The translations under genes were made by a program, and so were the position numbers. Below the pieces are notes generated by a model, which saw only the letters and a program-made list of their open reading frames with translations, was not told the origin of the DNA and made no database searches. From Streptomyces sp. H39-S7 (GTDB taxonomy: Bacteria; Actinomycetota; Actinomycetes; Streptomycetales; Streptomycetaceae), in assembly GCF_027158205.1 (NCBI RefSeq), contig NZ_JAPVLU010000027.1:1-64000 (forward strand): a stretch of DNA of 64,000 nt, written 5' to 3'. Each line of letters starts with the position of its first letter. The first letter of the stretch is position 1. Shown here piece after piece: positions 8,038-16,020 of this stretch.

Positions 8038-9303
8038 ATGGCTGGCCACATCCAAGACCGCTGGTTCAAGACCGAGACCGACGTCAAGGGCAAAACCACC
8101 CGCGTGAAGTCGGAGCGCCACGGATCCGGCCTGCGCTACCGGGCTCGGTACGTCGGGCCCGACGGCACCGAGAAGTCCAAGAGCTTTCCCGACGGACAGA
8201 AGCGCCTCGCTGACAAATGGCTCGCGCAGATCGAGGCCGATATGGCGCGCGGCCAGTACATCGACCCGAAGGCGGGTCGCACCACCTTTCAGCAGTACGC
8301 CGAACGCTGGGTAGCAGCCCAGACGACCGACGTTTCCACGCGAGCGGGCACAGAGTCCCGGCTCAGGCTGCACGCCTATCCGCACATGGGCTCGCGCCCG
8401 CTCGGGTCCTTCCAGCCGGAACACATTCGCGAATGGTCCCGGCACCTGGAAGACAAGGGGCTTGCCGCCTCCTACCGGCGCGTCATCTTTGCCAACGTGT
8501 CCGCCGTCTTCACGGCCGCCACGGATGACGGACTCATCGGCAAGAATCCGTGCCGCGCGTCCTCGGTGAAAGCGCCGGCCATGGTCCCCAGTCGGGTGCG
8601 GCCCTGGACGGCTGAGCGCGTGTTCGCCGTACGGGCGGCCCTGCCTGCGCAGTACCGCGCCATGGCGGACGCGGGCGGCGGTTGCGGCCTGCGACAGGGC
8701 GAGATTTTCGGGCTTCCCGTCGATGAAGTCGGTTTCCTGACCGGGTGGGTGCACGTCGCCTACCAGGTGAAGTTGGTCGACGGTCAAGCCGTGTTCGCCC
8801 CGCCGAAGCGTGGAAAGGTGCGCGACGTGCCTTTGCCCGAACGGGTCGGGCAGGCGTTCGCGGCCCACATGAAGCAGTTCCCGCCCGTGGACGTCACGTT
8901 GCCCTGGTTGGCCCCGGGAGGACGGCCCGTCACAAAGAAGCTGATGTTCACTGCTCCCGACGGCGGCGCGCTCCTGCGCAACAACTTCAACGTCCAGGCA
9001 TGGAAGCCCGCCCTCGTGGCCGCTGGTGTCCTTCCCGAGCCCGAACCGGGCCAGCGGATCGCGGAATCTCGCGAGGACGGTATGCACGCGCTCCGGCACT
9101 TCTACGCGTCCGTCCTGCTGGACGGCGGGGAGAACGTCAAGGCGCTGAGCTCGTACCTGGGGCACAGCGACGCGGGGTTCACGCTGCGGGTCTACACGCA
9201 CCTGATGCCGAGCAGCGAGAGCCGCACGCGGAAGGCGGTCGACGGCATGTATCGGGCGGCCGGTGAAGGGAACGACGGCCCACAGGCGGCCCAGGCGGCA
9301 TGA
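8038..9303 (+). CDS. int: Tyrosine recombinase (site-specific integrase)
   Basis: 421 residues. An N-terminal arm-binding region with a charged beta-rich start (1-80) is followed by a core-binding SAM-like domain (about 82-180) and the catalytic domain. Catalytic residues are visible: Arg219 in GCGLRQGE, His350-x-x-Arg353 in MHALRHFYAS, His376 in YLGHSDAG and the nucleophile Tyr386 in LRVYTHL. It integrates and excises the AICE. Enzymes of this group normally use the 3' end of a tRNA gene, yet no tRNA is seen next to the gene. The attachment site is probably in the short stretch 9340-9371 or the element uses another target; the left end lies outside the window. Confidence 0.9.
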   Translation: MAGHIQDRWFKTETDVKGKTTRVKSERHGSGLRYRARYVGPDGTEKSKSFPDGQKRLADKWLAQIEADMARGQYIDPKAGRTTFQQYAERWVAAQTTDVSTRAGTESRLRLHAYPHMGSRPLGSFQPEHIREWSRHLEDKGLAASYRRVIFANVSAVFTAATDDGLIGKNPCRASSVKAPAMVPSRVRPWTAERVFAVRAALPAQYRAMADAGGGCGLRQGEIFGLPVDEVGFLTGWVHVAYQVKLVDGQAVFAPPKRGKVRDVPLPERVGQAFAAHMKQFPPVDVTLPWLAPGGRPVTKKLMFTAPDGGALLRNNFNVQAWKPALVAAGVLPEPEPGQRIAESREDGMHALRHFYASVLLDGGENVKALSSYLGHSDAGFTLRVYTHLMPSSESRTRKAVDGMYRAAGEGNDGPQAAQAA

Positions 9304-9308
9304 CGGCG

Positions 9309-9339
9309 CCCCCACCAGCGGAATATCCGCTGGTGGGGG
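9309..9339 (+). terminator. Perfect 14-bp stem after int
   Basis: CCCCCACCAGCGGA and TCCGCTGGTGGGGG form a perfect stem around ATA, five bases after the integrase stop. Confidence 0.75.
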
Positions 9340-9371
9340 CCTGTCTGGTTCCAGCCCTGGCTTAGTTTAAC

Positions 9372-9391
9372 TAGAACTGGTATCAGTTCTG
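9372..9391. promoter_or_regulatory. Palindromic operator before the aldehyde dehydrogenase
   Basis: AGAACTG-GTAT-CAGTTCT (9373-9390) is a perfect 7-bp inverted repeat 43 bases before the start codon. The part TAGAACTGGTATCA (9372-9385) fits the KstR pattern TNNAACNNGTTNNA with one mismatch, and the half sites resemble the three better KstR-type sites in this window. It may be a weak KstR site or the site of another TetR regulator. Confidence 0.5.
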
Positions 9392-9433
9392 AAACAGCGT
9401 CAGGTATGGGCCGACCCGCAGGAGGCACCAGTA

Positions 9434-10930
9434 ATGACCGACCTCATAGAACACGGACAGCTGTTCATCGGCGGGGAGTTGGTGGACCCGCTCGGCAGCG
9501 AGACCATCGAGGTCATCTCCCCGCACACCGAGCAGGTCATCGGCCGGGTGCCGCACGCCTCCCGCGCCGACGTGGACCGGGCGGTCGCCACCGCCCGCAA
9601 GGCCTTCGACGAGGGCCCGTGGCCGCGGATGACCCTCGACGAGCGGATCGCCGTCGTCACCCGCATCAAGGACGCCATCGCCGTCCGGTACGACGAGATC
9701 GGCCGACTCATCAGCTCGGAGAACGGCTCCCCCTACTCCTGGAGCATCCTCGCCCAGGCGCTCGGCGCGATGATGGTGTGGGACGCGGCGATCACCGTCG
9801 CCCGGGACTTCCCCTACGAGGAGCACCGCACCGGCGTCCTCGGCCCGATCCTGGTCCGCCGCGAACCCGTCGGGGTCGTCGCGGCCGTGGTGCCCTGGAA
9901 CGTTCCGCAGTTCACCGCCGCCGCGAAGCTCGCCCCCGCGCTGCTCACCGGCTGCACGGTCGTGCTGAAGCCATCGCCGGAGACCCCGCTCGACGCGTAC
10001 GTGCTGGCCGAGATCACCAGGGAGGCCGGGCTGCCCGAGGGCGTGCTGTCCATCCTGCCGGCCGGCCGCGAGGTCAGCGAGTACCTCGTCGGGCACCCCG
10101 GCGTCGACAAGGTGTCGTTCACCGGCTCGGTCGGGGCCGGCCGGCGGGTGATGGAGGTCGCGTCCCGCAACCTCACCCGCGTCACGCTGGAGCTGGGCGG
10201 CAAGTCCGCCGCCGTCATCCTCGCGGACGCGGACCTGGACACCACCGTCCCCGGCATCACCTCGGCCGCCTGGATGAACAACGGCCAGGCGTGCGTGGCC
10301 CAGACCCGGATCCTGGCGCCGCGCTCGCGCTACGACGAGATCGCCGAGCGCTTCGCCGCGGCCGCCTCCGCGCTGGTCGTCGGCGATCCGCTCGACCCGG
10401 CCACCGAGGTCGGCCCGCTGGTCGCGAAGCGCCAGCAGCAGCGCTCGTTCGACTTCATCGGCATCGGCCAGGAGGAGGGCGCCAAGGTCCTCACCGGCGG
10501 CGGGCGCCCGGCCGGCCTGGACACCGGCTGGTACGTGGAGCCGACGCTCTTCGGCGACGTCAGCAACACCATGCGGATCGCCCGCGAGGAGATCTTCGGC
10601 CCCGTCATCTGCCTGCTCCCGTACGACGACGAGGCCGAGGCGCTGCGGATCGCCAACGACTCCGAGTTCGGCCTCTCCGGCAGCGTCTGGACCGCCGACG
10701 TGGAGCACGGCATCGACATCGCCCGCCGGGTCCGCACCGGCACGTACTCGGTGAACACCTTCAGCCTCGACATGCTCGGTCCGTTCGGCGGCTACAAGAA
10801 CTCCGGTGTGGGAAGGGAGTTCGGCCCCGAGGGCTTCGGCGAGTACCTGGAGCACAAGATGATCCACCTGCCGGCCGGATACCAGGCGGCGGCCGGTACG
10901 GCGGCCGGTACGGCGGGGGCGGAGGGCTGA
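9434..10930 (+). CDS. NAD(P)-dependent aldehyde dehydrogenase
   Basis: 498 residues, ATG preceded by AGGAGG. It oxidises an aldehyde to the acid. The catalytic Cys287 is in NNGQACVAQTR and the general base Glu253 in LELGGKSAA; the Rossmann-type cofactor region has FTGSVGAGRRVME (about 230-242) and the C-terminus the usual EIFGPV segment. Length is normal for the family. The ferredoxin gene overlaps its stop (TGATG), so the two form an operon. Such ALDH-ferredoxin pairs often serve a cytochrome P450 pathway; no P450 gene is in the window. The substrate is unknown; the KstR-like operator would fit a sterol- or terpenoid-derived aldehyde. The AICE integrase ends only 130 bases upstream. Confidence 0.85.
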   Translation: MTDLIEHGQLFIGGELVDPLGSETIEVISPHTEQVIGRVPHASRADVDRAVATARKAFDEGPWPRMTLDERIAVVTRIKDAIAVRYDEIGRLISSENGSPYSWSILAQALGAMMVWDAAITVARDFPYEEHRTGVLGPILVRREPVGVVAAVVPWNVPQFTAAAKLAPALLTGCTVVLKPSPETPLDAYVLAEITREAGLPEGVLSILPAGREVSEYLVGHPGVDKVSFTGSVGAGRRVMEVASRNLTRVTLELGGKSAAVILADADLDTTVPGITSAAWMNNGQACVAQTRILAPRSRYDEIAERFAAAASALVVGDPLDPATEVGPLVAKRQQQRSFDFIGIGQEEGAKVLTGGGRPAGLDTGWYVEPTLFGDVSNTMRIAREEIFGPVICLLPYDDEAEALRIANDSEFGLSGSVWTADVEHGIDIARRVRTGTYSVNTFSLDMLGPFGGYKNSGVGREFGPEGFGEYLEHKMIHLPAGYQAAAGTAAGTAGAEG

Positions 10931-11163
10931 TGGGCGACCGCTGGCACATCGAGGTGGACCGTACGGTCTGCATCGGCTCCGGCATGTGCGTCAACTCCGC
11001 CCCGGACGGCTTCACCCTCGACGGCGCCCGGCAGTCCCACCCGGCGCTGGCCGAGACGGACGCCTCCGAAGTGCTCCTGGAGGCTGCCGAGAACTGCCCG
11101 GTGGAGGCGATCGCCATCACGCTGCTCGGGACGGGGGAGCCGGTCTTTCCGCCGGAGGAGTAG
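10930..11163 (+). CDS. [3Fe-4S] ferredoxin
   Basis: 77 residues, small acidic electron carrier. The cluster ligands are Cys14 and Cys20 (CIGSGMC, where the position of a fourth ligand is Gly) and the later Cys in ENCPVEAI, the pattern of single-cluster 3Fe-4S ferredoxins that deliver electrons to cytochromes P450. Start ATG overlaps the ALDH stop codon. The C-terminus GEPVFPPEE is a usual acidic tail. A partner P450 is not visible, so the electron acceptor is open. Confidence 0.85.
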   Translation: MGDRWHIEVDRTVCIGSGMCVNSAPDGFTLDGARQSHPALAETDASEVLLEAAENCPVEAIAITLLGTGEPVFPPEE

Positions 11164-11206
11164 CGTGGCGGCCGTTCCGCCGCAGGTCAGGCAAGTCCCC
11201 CACGGC

Positions 11207-11242
11207 ACCCGTGCATTACGCACATATGCATTCTGCACGGGT
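11207..11242 (+). terminator. Hairpin between ferredoxin and ramC
   Basis: ACCCGTGCA pairs with TGCACGGGT followed by CTTT, 44 bases after the ferredoxin stop. The loop carries TGCATT in direct repeat. It probably separates the ALDH-ferredoxin transcript from the ram operon, whose promoter must lie between 11243 and 11319. Confidence 0.5.
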
Positions 11243-11319
11243 CTTTCGTTACGGACGCGACTGTTCCCCGTTTCGGCTACGTGAAAATCTCAAGACCTCG
11301 CGGCCGGAGGGGGAGAGTC

Positions 11320-13947
11320 ATGGACAAGCGGTACGAAGTCTTTTGCCTAGTCGACAGGTACTTCTACGAGACTCCGGACCGCTTGTCCGCCGGCTCCGCA
11401 TCCGACGCTGGTTCCGGCGTTTCGCTCTTCGAGCCGGCTCAGCGCCCCGTCCCCGACGGCTGGCGCACCGGGCGCTCCGGCGACTGGCTGCACCTCGCGC
11501 CGGTGAACGCCGACGGTTCGCCCAGGACCGGAGCGCCCCTGCAGGGCTGGAAGATCCATGTCTCCGCGTGTCTGGAGAACGCCGAGAAGACCCTCGCGAA
11601 GGTCTGGGACTACTGCGTCCCGCGCGACATAGCGTTCAAGTTCGTCCCCAGCCTGCCCGCCGTGCACCTGCGCAACTCCAAGTACGCGCCGCGGGAGGGC
11701 AGCGGCAAGTTCGTGACCATCTACCCGTTGCACGAGGAGCAGCTCCACACCATCCTGCGCGAGCTGGAGGAGCTGCTGGCCGGCGAGGCCGGCCCGTACA
11801 TCCTCAGCGACCTGCGCTGGAACCAGGGACCGCTCTACGTGCGCTACGGCGGGTTCGCCCCGCGGTACTGCGTCGACGGGGCGGGTGCGCTGGTCACCGC
11901 GATCGAGGACGCCGACGGGGTGCTCGTACCGGACCGCCGGGAGCCGGCCTTCCACGTGCCTGCGTGGGTGAAGCTGCCCGACTTCCTGCAGCCGCACCTG
12001 GACGCCCGCAACGCCACGACCACCAACGACCTGCCCTACCGCATCGAGAGCGCGCTGCACTTCTCCAACGGCGGCGGGGTCTACACCGGGCAGGACGTGC
12101 GGACCGGCGAGAAGGTCGTCCTCAAGGAGGCCAGGCCGTACGCCGGGCTGGCTTCCGACGGGGCCGACGCCGTCGCCCGGCTGGAGCGTGAGAAGACCGC
12201 TCTGGAACGGCTGTCCGGTCTGGGCGTCGCACCCGAGGCCCGCGACTGGTTCGTGCTGGGCGAGCACCGCTTCCTGGTGATGGACTTCCTGGAGGGCCGG
12301 ACTCTCAACTCGTTCTTCGCCCGGCGCCATCCGCTGCTCTCCGGGGACCCGGACCCGGCGGCCATCGCCGACTACACCGACTGGGCGCTGGGCATCCATG
12401 CCGCGGTCGAGAAGGCCGTCGCCGCCGTGCACAGCCGCGGTGTGGTCTTCAACGACCTGCACATGTTCAACATCATGGTCGGGCCGGACGAACGGTCGGT
12501 GCAGCTGCTCGACTTCGAGGCCGCCGCGCACATCGACGAGCACACCCGCCAGGCCCTGGCCCACCCCGGTTTCATCGCCCCGGCGGACCGCAGGGGCTTC
12601 GACGTGGACCGGTACGCGCTCGCCTGCCTGCGGCTGGCGCTGTTCCTGCCGATGACGACGCTCTTCGTGGTCGACCGCGACAAGGCCCGGCACCTGGCGG
12701 ACCTGATCGCCGAAGAGTTCCCGGTGCCCCGGGACTTCCTGGACCAGGCCGTCGAGACCATCACCGGCCTCAGCCCCGCCACCCGCGGCAGGAAGCCGTC
12801 CTACGTGCCCGTGCGGGCGGCCGACTGGCCGCGCAGCCGGGACTCGATGGTCGCCGCGATCCTCGCCTCGGCGACCCCGGACCGCGAGGACCGGCTCTTC
12901 CCCGGGGACGTCGCCCAGTTCTCCGACGGCGGTGGCATCGGCTTGGCGCACGGCGCCGCCGGCGTCCTGTACGCCCTCGCCGAGACCGGCGCCGACCGGT
13001 ACGAAGCAGGGGAGGAGTGGCTGCTGCGCCGGACCGACCCGCCGCCTCCCGGCGCCCTGCTGGGTCTCTACGACGGCATGCTCGGCACCGCGTTCGTCCT
13101 GGACCGCCTCGGCCACACCGCGCGCGCCCTGGACCTGGCCGAGCGCGTGCTGAGCGAGAGGTGGCAGCGCCTGGTGCCGGACCTGTACGGCGGTCTCGCC
13201 GGCGTGGGTCTGGCGCTCGAGTCCCTGTCCCGGACCACCGGCGAGAGCGGTCTGCGCGCGAAAGCCGTGGAAGCCGCCCAACTGCTCGCCGACCAGCTGT
13301 CCGGTGAGCCAGGCAAGCACACCGGGCTGCTGCGCGGCGCCACCGGATCCGCCCTGCTCTTCCTGCGCCTGTACGAGCAGACCGGCGCGCCCGCGCTGCT
13401 CGATCTCGCCGCGACCGCGCTGCGCCAGGACCTCGCCAAGTGTCGCGAGGACCGGGAGGGCACCCTGGTCGTCGACGAGGGCTGGCGCACCATGCCCTAC
13501 CTGGGCGCGGGCAGCGTCGGCATCGCAATGGTCCTCGACGACTACCTCGCGCACCGGCCCGACGAGGAGTTCGAACGGGCACGCGCGGGGATCCTGCCTG
13601 CGGCGACGTCGCGCTTCTACGCGCAGCCCGGGCTCTTCAACGGGCGGGCCGGCATGATCCTGCACCTCGGCCGCACCACGACCCCGGCCGACGCGGTCCC
13701 CGGCCGCCTCGCCGCCCAGATCGCCGCACTCGACTGGTACGCCATGCCCTACCAGGGCCATCTCACCTTCCCCGGCGACCAGATGATGCGGCTCTCCATG
13801 GACCTCACCACCGGAACGGCCGGCTGCCTGCTCGCGCTCGGCGCGGCACTGGGCGAACAGCCCGCGGCCCTTCCGTTCCTCCCGCCGCTCAAGCGGCCCC
13901 AGAACGGTCCCTTCACCGGGTCCGGAAACACAACCCCGTCCCCATGA
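11320..13947 (+). CDS. ramC: Class III lanthipeptide synthetase RamC/AmfT (LanKC)
   Basis: 875 residues from the ATG at 11320, preceded by GGAGGGGGAGA; the start MDKRYEVFCLVDRYFYETPDR is the family start. Domains in order: N-terminal phosphoSer/Thr lyase (about 1-240), Ser/Thr-kinase-like domain (about 245-510) with Lys269 (VVLKEA), the loop FNDLHMFN (Asp379, Asn384) and DFE at 398-400, and a C-terminal LanC-like cyclase (about 535-860). The cyclase shows no Cys-His zinc set, as in class III enzymes. It phosphorylates and dehydrates Ser in RamS and forms (methyl)lanthionine or labionin rings of the SapB-like surfactant that lets aerial hyphae leave the aqueous surface. First gene of the ram operon, 16 bases before ramS. 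Confidence 0.93.
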   Translation: MDKRYEVFCLVDRYFYETPDRLSAGSASDAGSGVSLFEPAQRPVPDGWRTGRSGDWLHLAPVNADGSPRTGAPLQGWKIHVSACLENAEKTLAKVWDYCVPRDIAFKFVPSLPAVHLRNSKYAPREGSGKFVTIYPLHEEQLHTILRELEELLAGEAGPYILSDLRWNQGPLYVRYGGFAPRYCVDGAGALVTAIEDADGVLVPDRREPAFHVPAWVKLPDFLQPHLDARNATTTNDLPYRIESALHFSNGGGVYTGQDVRTGEKVVLKEARPYAGLASDGADAVARLEREKTALERLSGLGVAPEARDWFVLGEHRFLVMDFLEGRTLNSFFARRHPLLSGDPDPAAIADYTDWALGIHAAVEKAVAAVHSRGVVFNDLHMFNIMVGPDERSVQLLDFEAAAHIDEHTRQALAHPGFIAPADRRGFDVDRYALACLRLALFLPMTTLFVVDRDKARHLADLIAEEFPVPRDFLDQAVETITGLSPATRGRKPSYVPVRAADWPRSRDSMVAAILASATPDREDRLFPGDVAQFSDGGGIGLAHGAAGVLYALAETGADRYEAGEEWLLRRTDPPPPGALLGLYDGMLGTAFVLDRLGHTARALDLAERVLSERWQRLVPDLYGGLAGVGLALESLSRTTGESGLRAKAVEAAQLLADQLSGEPGKHTGLLRGATGSALLFLRLYEQTGAPALLDLAATALRQDLAKCREDREGTLVVDEGWRTMPYLGAGSVGIAMVLDDYLAHRPDEEFERARAGILPAATSRFYAQPGLFNGRAGMILHLGRTTTPADAVPGRLAAQIAALDWYAMPYQGHLTFPGDQMMRLSMDLTTGTAGCLLALGAALGEQPAALPFLPPLKRPQNGPFTGSGNTTPSP

Positions 13948-13963
13948 TGGAAAGGAACACACC

Positions 13964-14083
13964 ATGGCACTTCTCGACCTTCAGAGCATGGACGCCCCGC
14001 AGAACGGTGCCGGCGGCCATGCCAGCTCCCTGAGCCTGCTCCTCTGCTCCGCCAGCCAGGCCAGCGTCGGCCTCTGCCTCTGA
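13964..14083 (+). CDS. ramS: SapB/AmfS-type lanthipeptide precursor
   Basis: 39 residues with AAAGGA before the ATG. The leader MALLDLQSMD is almost that of AmfS and RamS, including the LxLQ motif recognised by class III synthetases. The core holds two units of the labionin/lanthionine pattern SxxSxxxC: Ser21-Ser24-Cys28 (SSLSLLLC) and Ser31-Ser34-Cys38 (SQASVGLC), ending in Leu39. The rings SLLLC and SVGLC correspond to those of SapB. The mature peptide should be a secreted amphiphilic morphogen. It lies between synthetase and transporter genes and is followed by strong hairpins that can raise its transcript level over the downstream genes. Confidence 0.93.
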   Translation: MALLDLQSMDAPQNGAGGHASSLSLLLCSASQASVGLCL

Positions 14084-14084
14084 C

Positions 14085-14149
14085 CTACTGGCGTCGCCAG
14101 TAGGCAGCTGAGCACGGACACGGTCCCGGGCGGCCTTACGCCGCCCGGG
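14085..14149 (+). terminator. Two hairpins after ramS (attenuator)
   Basis: CTACTGGC-GTC-GCCAGTAG (14085-14103) directly follows the ramS stop. CCCGGGCGGC-CTTAC-GCCGCCCGGG (14125-14149) follows. Such structures after the precursor gene partly end transcription or protect the short mRNA, so that more precursor than transporter is made. Confidence 0.7.
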
Positions 14150-14187
14150 GCCGTACCCCGTTCCCCCAAGGTGAGGACCTCCACCCC

Positions 14188-16020
14188 ATGGCGCCCTCCA
14201 CCGGTACGGAGACCAGTCGGACCACGGACACATCCGTCGCCGGATCGGCGGTGCCCGTCGCGGCCGAAGCCGACCGGCTGCTGCGCGCGGCGCTGCGGCA
14301 CAGCGCGGGCCGCAGCGCCGCGCTCTGCCTGTGCACCACCGCCTCCGCGGTCATCGGGCTGGCCCTGCCGGCTGCCCTCGGCCGGACCCTGGACCTGCTG
14401 CTGACCGGGGACAGCGGACCGCAGGCGACCCACTGGGTCCTGCTGTGCACCGCCCTCACCTGCGTAATCGTCCTTCTCGACACCGGTAGTGAGCTGATCA
14501 CCGGTGTCACCAACGCCTGCGGCACCGCCTGGGTACGCGGCCGGCTGCTGCGCCACGTGCTGGCCACCGGACCGCGCGTCACCTCCCGCTTCCCGCCCGG
14601 CGACCTGGTCGCCCGGCTCACCGGCAACGCGGCGCACGCGGGCACCGCCCCGGCCGCGCTCGCCACGCTGCTCGCCACCGTGATCACCCCGGCCGGCGGC
14701 ATCGTCGCGCTCGCCGTCATCGACCCCTGGCTCGCCGTCGCGTTCGTCGCCGGGCTGCCGGTCCTCGCCCTGACCGTGCGGGCGTTCGTCCGCCACACCA
14801 CCGACAGCGTCGCGCGCTACCTGACCGTCCAGGGCGACATCGCGGGGCGGCTCGTCGAAGCCCTCGCCGGCGCCCGCACCATCGCCGCCGCCGCGACCAC
14901 CGAACGAGAGGTCGCCCGGGTCCTGGAGCCCCTGCCCGAACTGCGTCGCCAGGGACTGCGGATGTGGCACGTCCAGGGCCGTTCCAACGCCCAGGCCGCC
15001 GTCATCGTCCCACTGCTGCAGATCGCCGTACTCGCCGTCGCCGGCGTCCGCGTCGCCCAGGGGACCCTGAGCGTCGGCGACCTGCTGGCGGCCTCGCGCT
15101 ACGCCATGTTCGCCGCCGCCCTCGGCATGGCCGTGGGCCAGGTCAACGGCCTGGTCCGCAGCCGCACCGCCGCCCGGCGCCTCGCCGAGGTGCTCGCGGA
15201 ACCCGCCACCGCGTACGGGCGTGAGCACCTTCCCGCAGGCGGCACGGGGCGGCTCGAACTGCGCGGCATCACCGCCGTACGCGGCGGCCGCGCCGTCCTG
15301 GACGGCCTCGACCTGACGCTGCCCGGCGGCACGTCCGTGGCGCTCGTCGGCCGGTCGGGCACCGGCAAGTCCTTGCTGGCCGCGATCGCCGGGCGGCTCG
15401 CCGACCCGGACGGGGGGACCGTGGCCCTCGACGGCGTCGCGCTCACCGCCCTCTCGCACGACGAGCTGCGCGGTGCCGTCGGCTATGCCTTCGAACGCCC
15501 CGCGCTGCTGGGCGGCACCATCGGCGGCACCATCGCCTTCGGCATCCCCGAGCCCGGACCGGGGAAGGTGACCGAGGCCGCGGGCACCGCCTGCGCCGAC
15601 TACTTCATCCAGCTCCTCCCGGAGAAGTACGCCACGCCCTGCGGTGACGCCTTCCTGTCCGGCGGCGAGTCGCAACGGCTCGGGCTCGCCCGCGCCTTCG
15701 CCCACCCGGGCCGGCTGCTGATCCTCGACGACGCGACGTCCAGCCTCGACACGGTCACCGAGTTCCGTGTCACCGCGGCGCTGCTGCGCCCCACCCCCGA
15801 CCGCTCCCGTCTGATCGTGGCGCACCGCGCCTCTACCGCCGCCCGCGCCGATCTCGTGGCCTGGCTCGACGACGGCCGGATCCGCGCCGTCGCCCCGCAC
15901 GACCGGCTGTGGCGGCTGCCCGAGTACCGGGCGGTCTTCCACGCTCCGGCTGATGACGCCGCGGCCGATCCCGTTCCGGACCGGTCCGGGGAAGAGACCG
16001 AGGAGGCGGGATCGTGGTGA
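14188..16020 (+). CDS. ramA: ABC transporter, half-transporter RamA
   Basis: 610 residues. About six membrane helices (about residues 40-330) are followed by an ATPase domain with Walker A GRSGTGKS (about 388-395), signature LSGGESQ (about 490-496), Walker B LLILDDATSSLD (about 510-521) and the switch His in IVAHRAS. Together with RamB it should form the heterodimeric exporter of the SapB-like peptide. No peptidase domain is fused, so leader removal needs another protease. The end overlaps ramB by seven bases. Confidence 0.88.
   Translation: MAPSTGTETSRTTDTSVAGSAVPVAAEADRLLRAALRHSAGRSAALCLCTTASAVIGLALPAALGRTLDLLLTGDSGPQATHWVLLCTALTCVIVLLDTGSELITGVTNACGTAWVRGRLLRHVLATGPRVTSRFPPGDLVARLTGNAAHAGTAPAALATLLATVITPAGGIVALAVIDPWLAVAFVAGLPVLALTVRAFVRHTTDSVARYLTVQGDIAGRLVEALAGARTIAAAATTEREVARVLEPLPELRRQGLRMWHVQGRSNAQAAVIVPLLQIAVLAVAGVRVAQGTLSVGDLLAASRYAMFAAALGMAVGQVNGLVRSRTAARRLAEVLAEPATAYGREHLPAGGTGRLELRGITAVRGGRAVLDGLDLTLPGGTSVALVGRSGTGKSLLAAIAGRLADPDGGTVALDGVALTALSHDELRGAVGYAFERPALLGGTIGGTIAFGIPEPGPGKVTEAAGTACADYFIQLLPEKYATPCGDAFLSGGESQRLGLARAFAHPGRLLILDDATSSLDTVTEFRVTAALLRPTPDRSRLIVAHRASTAARADLVAWLDDGRIRAVAPHDRLWRLPEYRAVFHAPADDAAADPVPDRSGEETEEAGSW

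Noticed and set aside
9340..9371. Possible tRNA 3' end (GGTTCCAGCCC) as attachment site
   Set aside because: The T-arm consensus GGTTCRA and a matching CCA-proximal stem are missing, so no tRNA can be drawn.
11347..13965. Very long open frame antisense to ramC
   Set aside because: Composition is typical of the complementary strand of high-GC genes and the sense strand encodes a clear LanKC enzyme.
14085..14149. Hairpins after ramS as a small RNA gene
   Set aside because: Two simple inverted repeats at the expected attenuator position explain the sequence; no promoter is visible.
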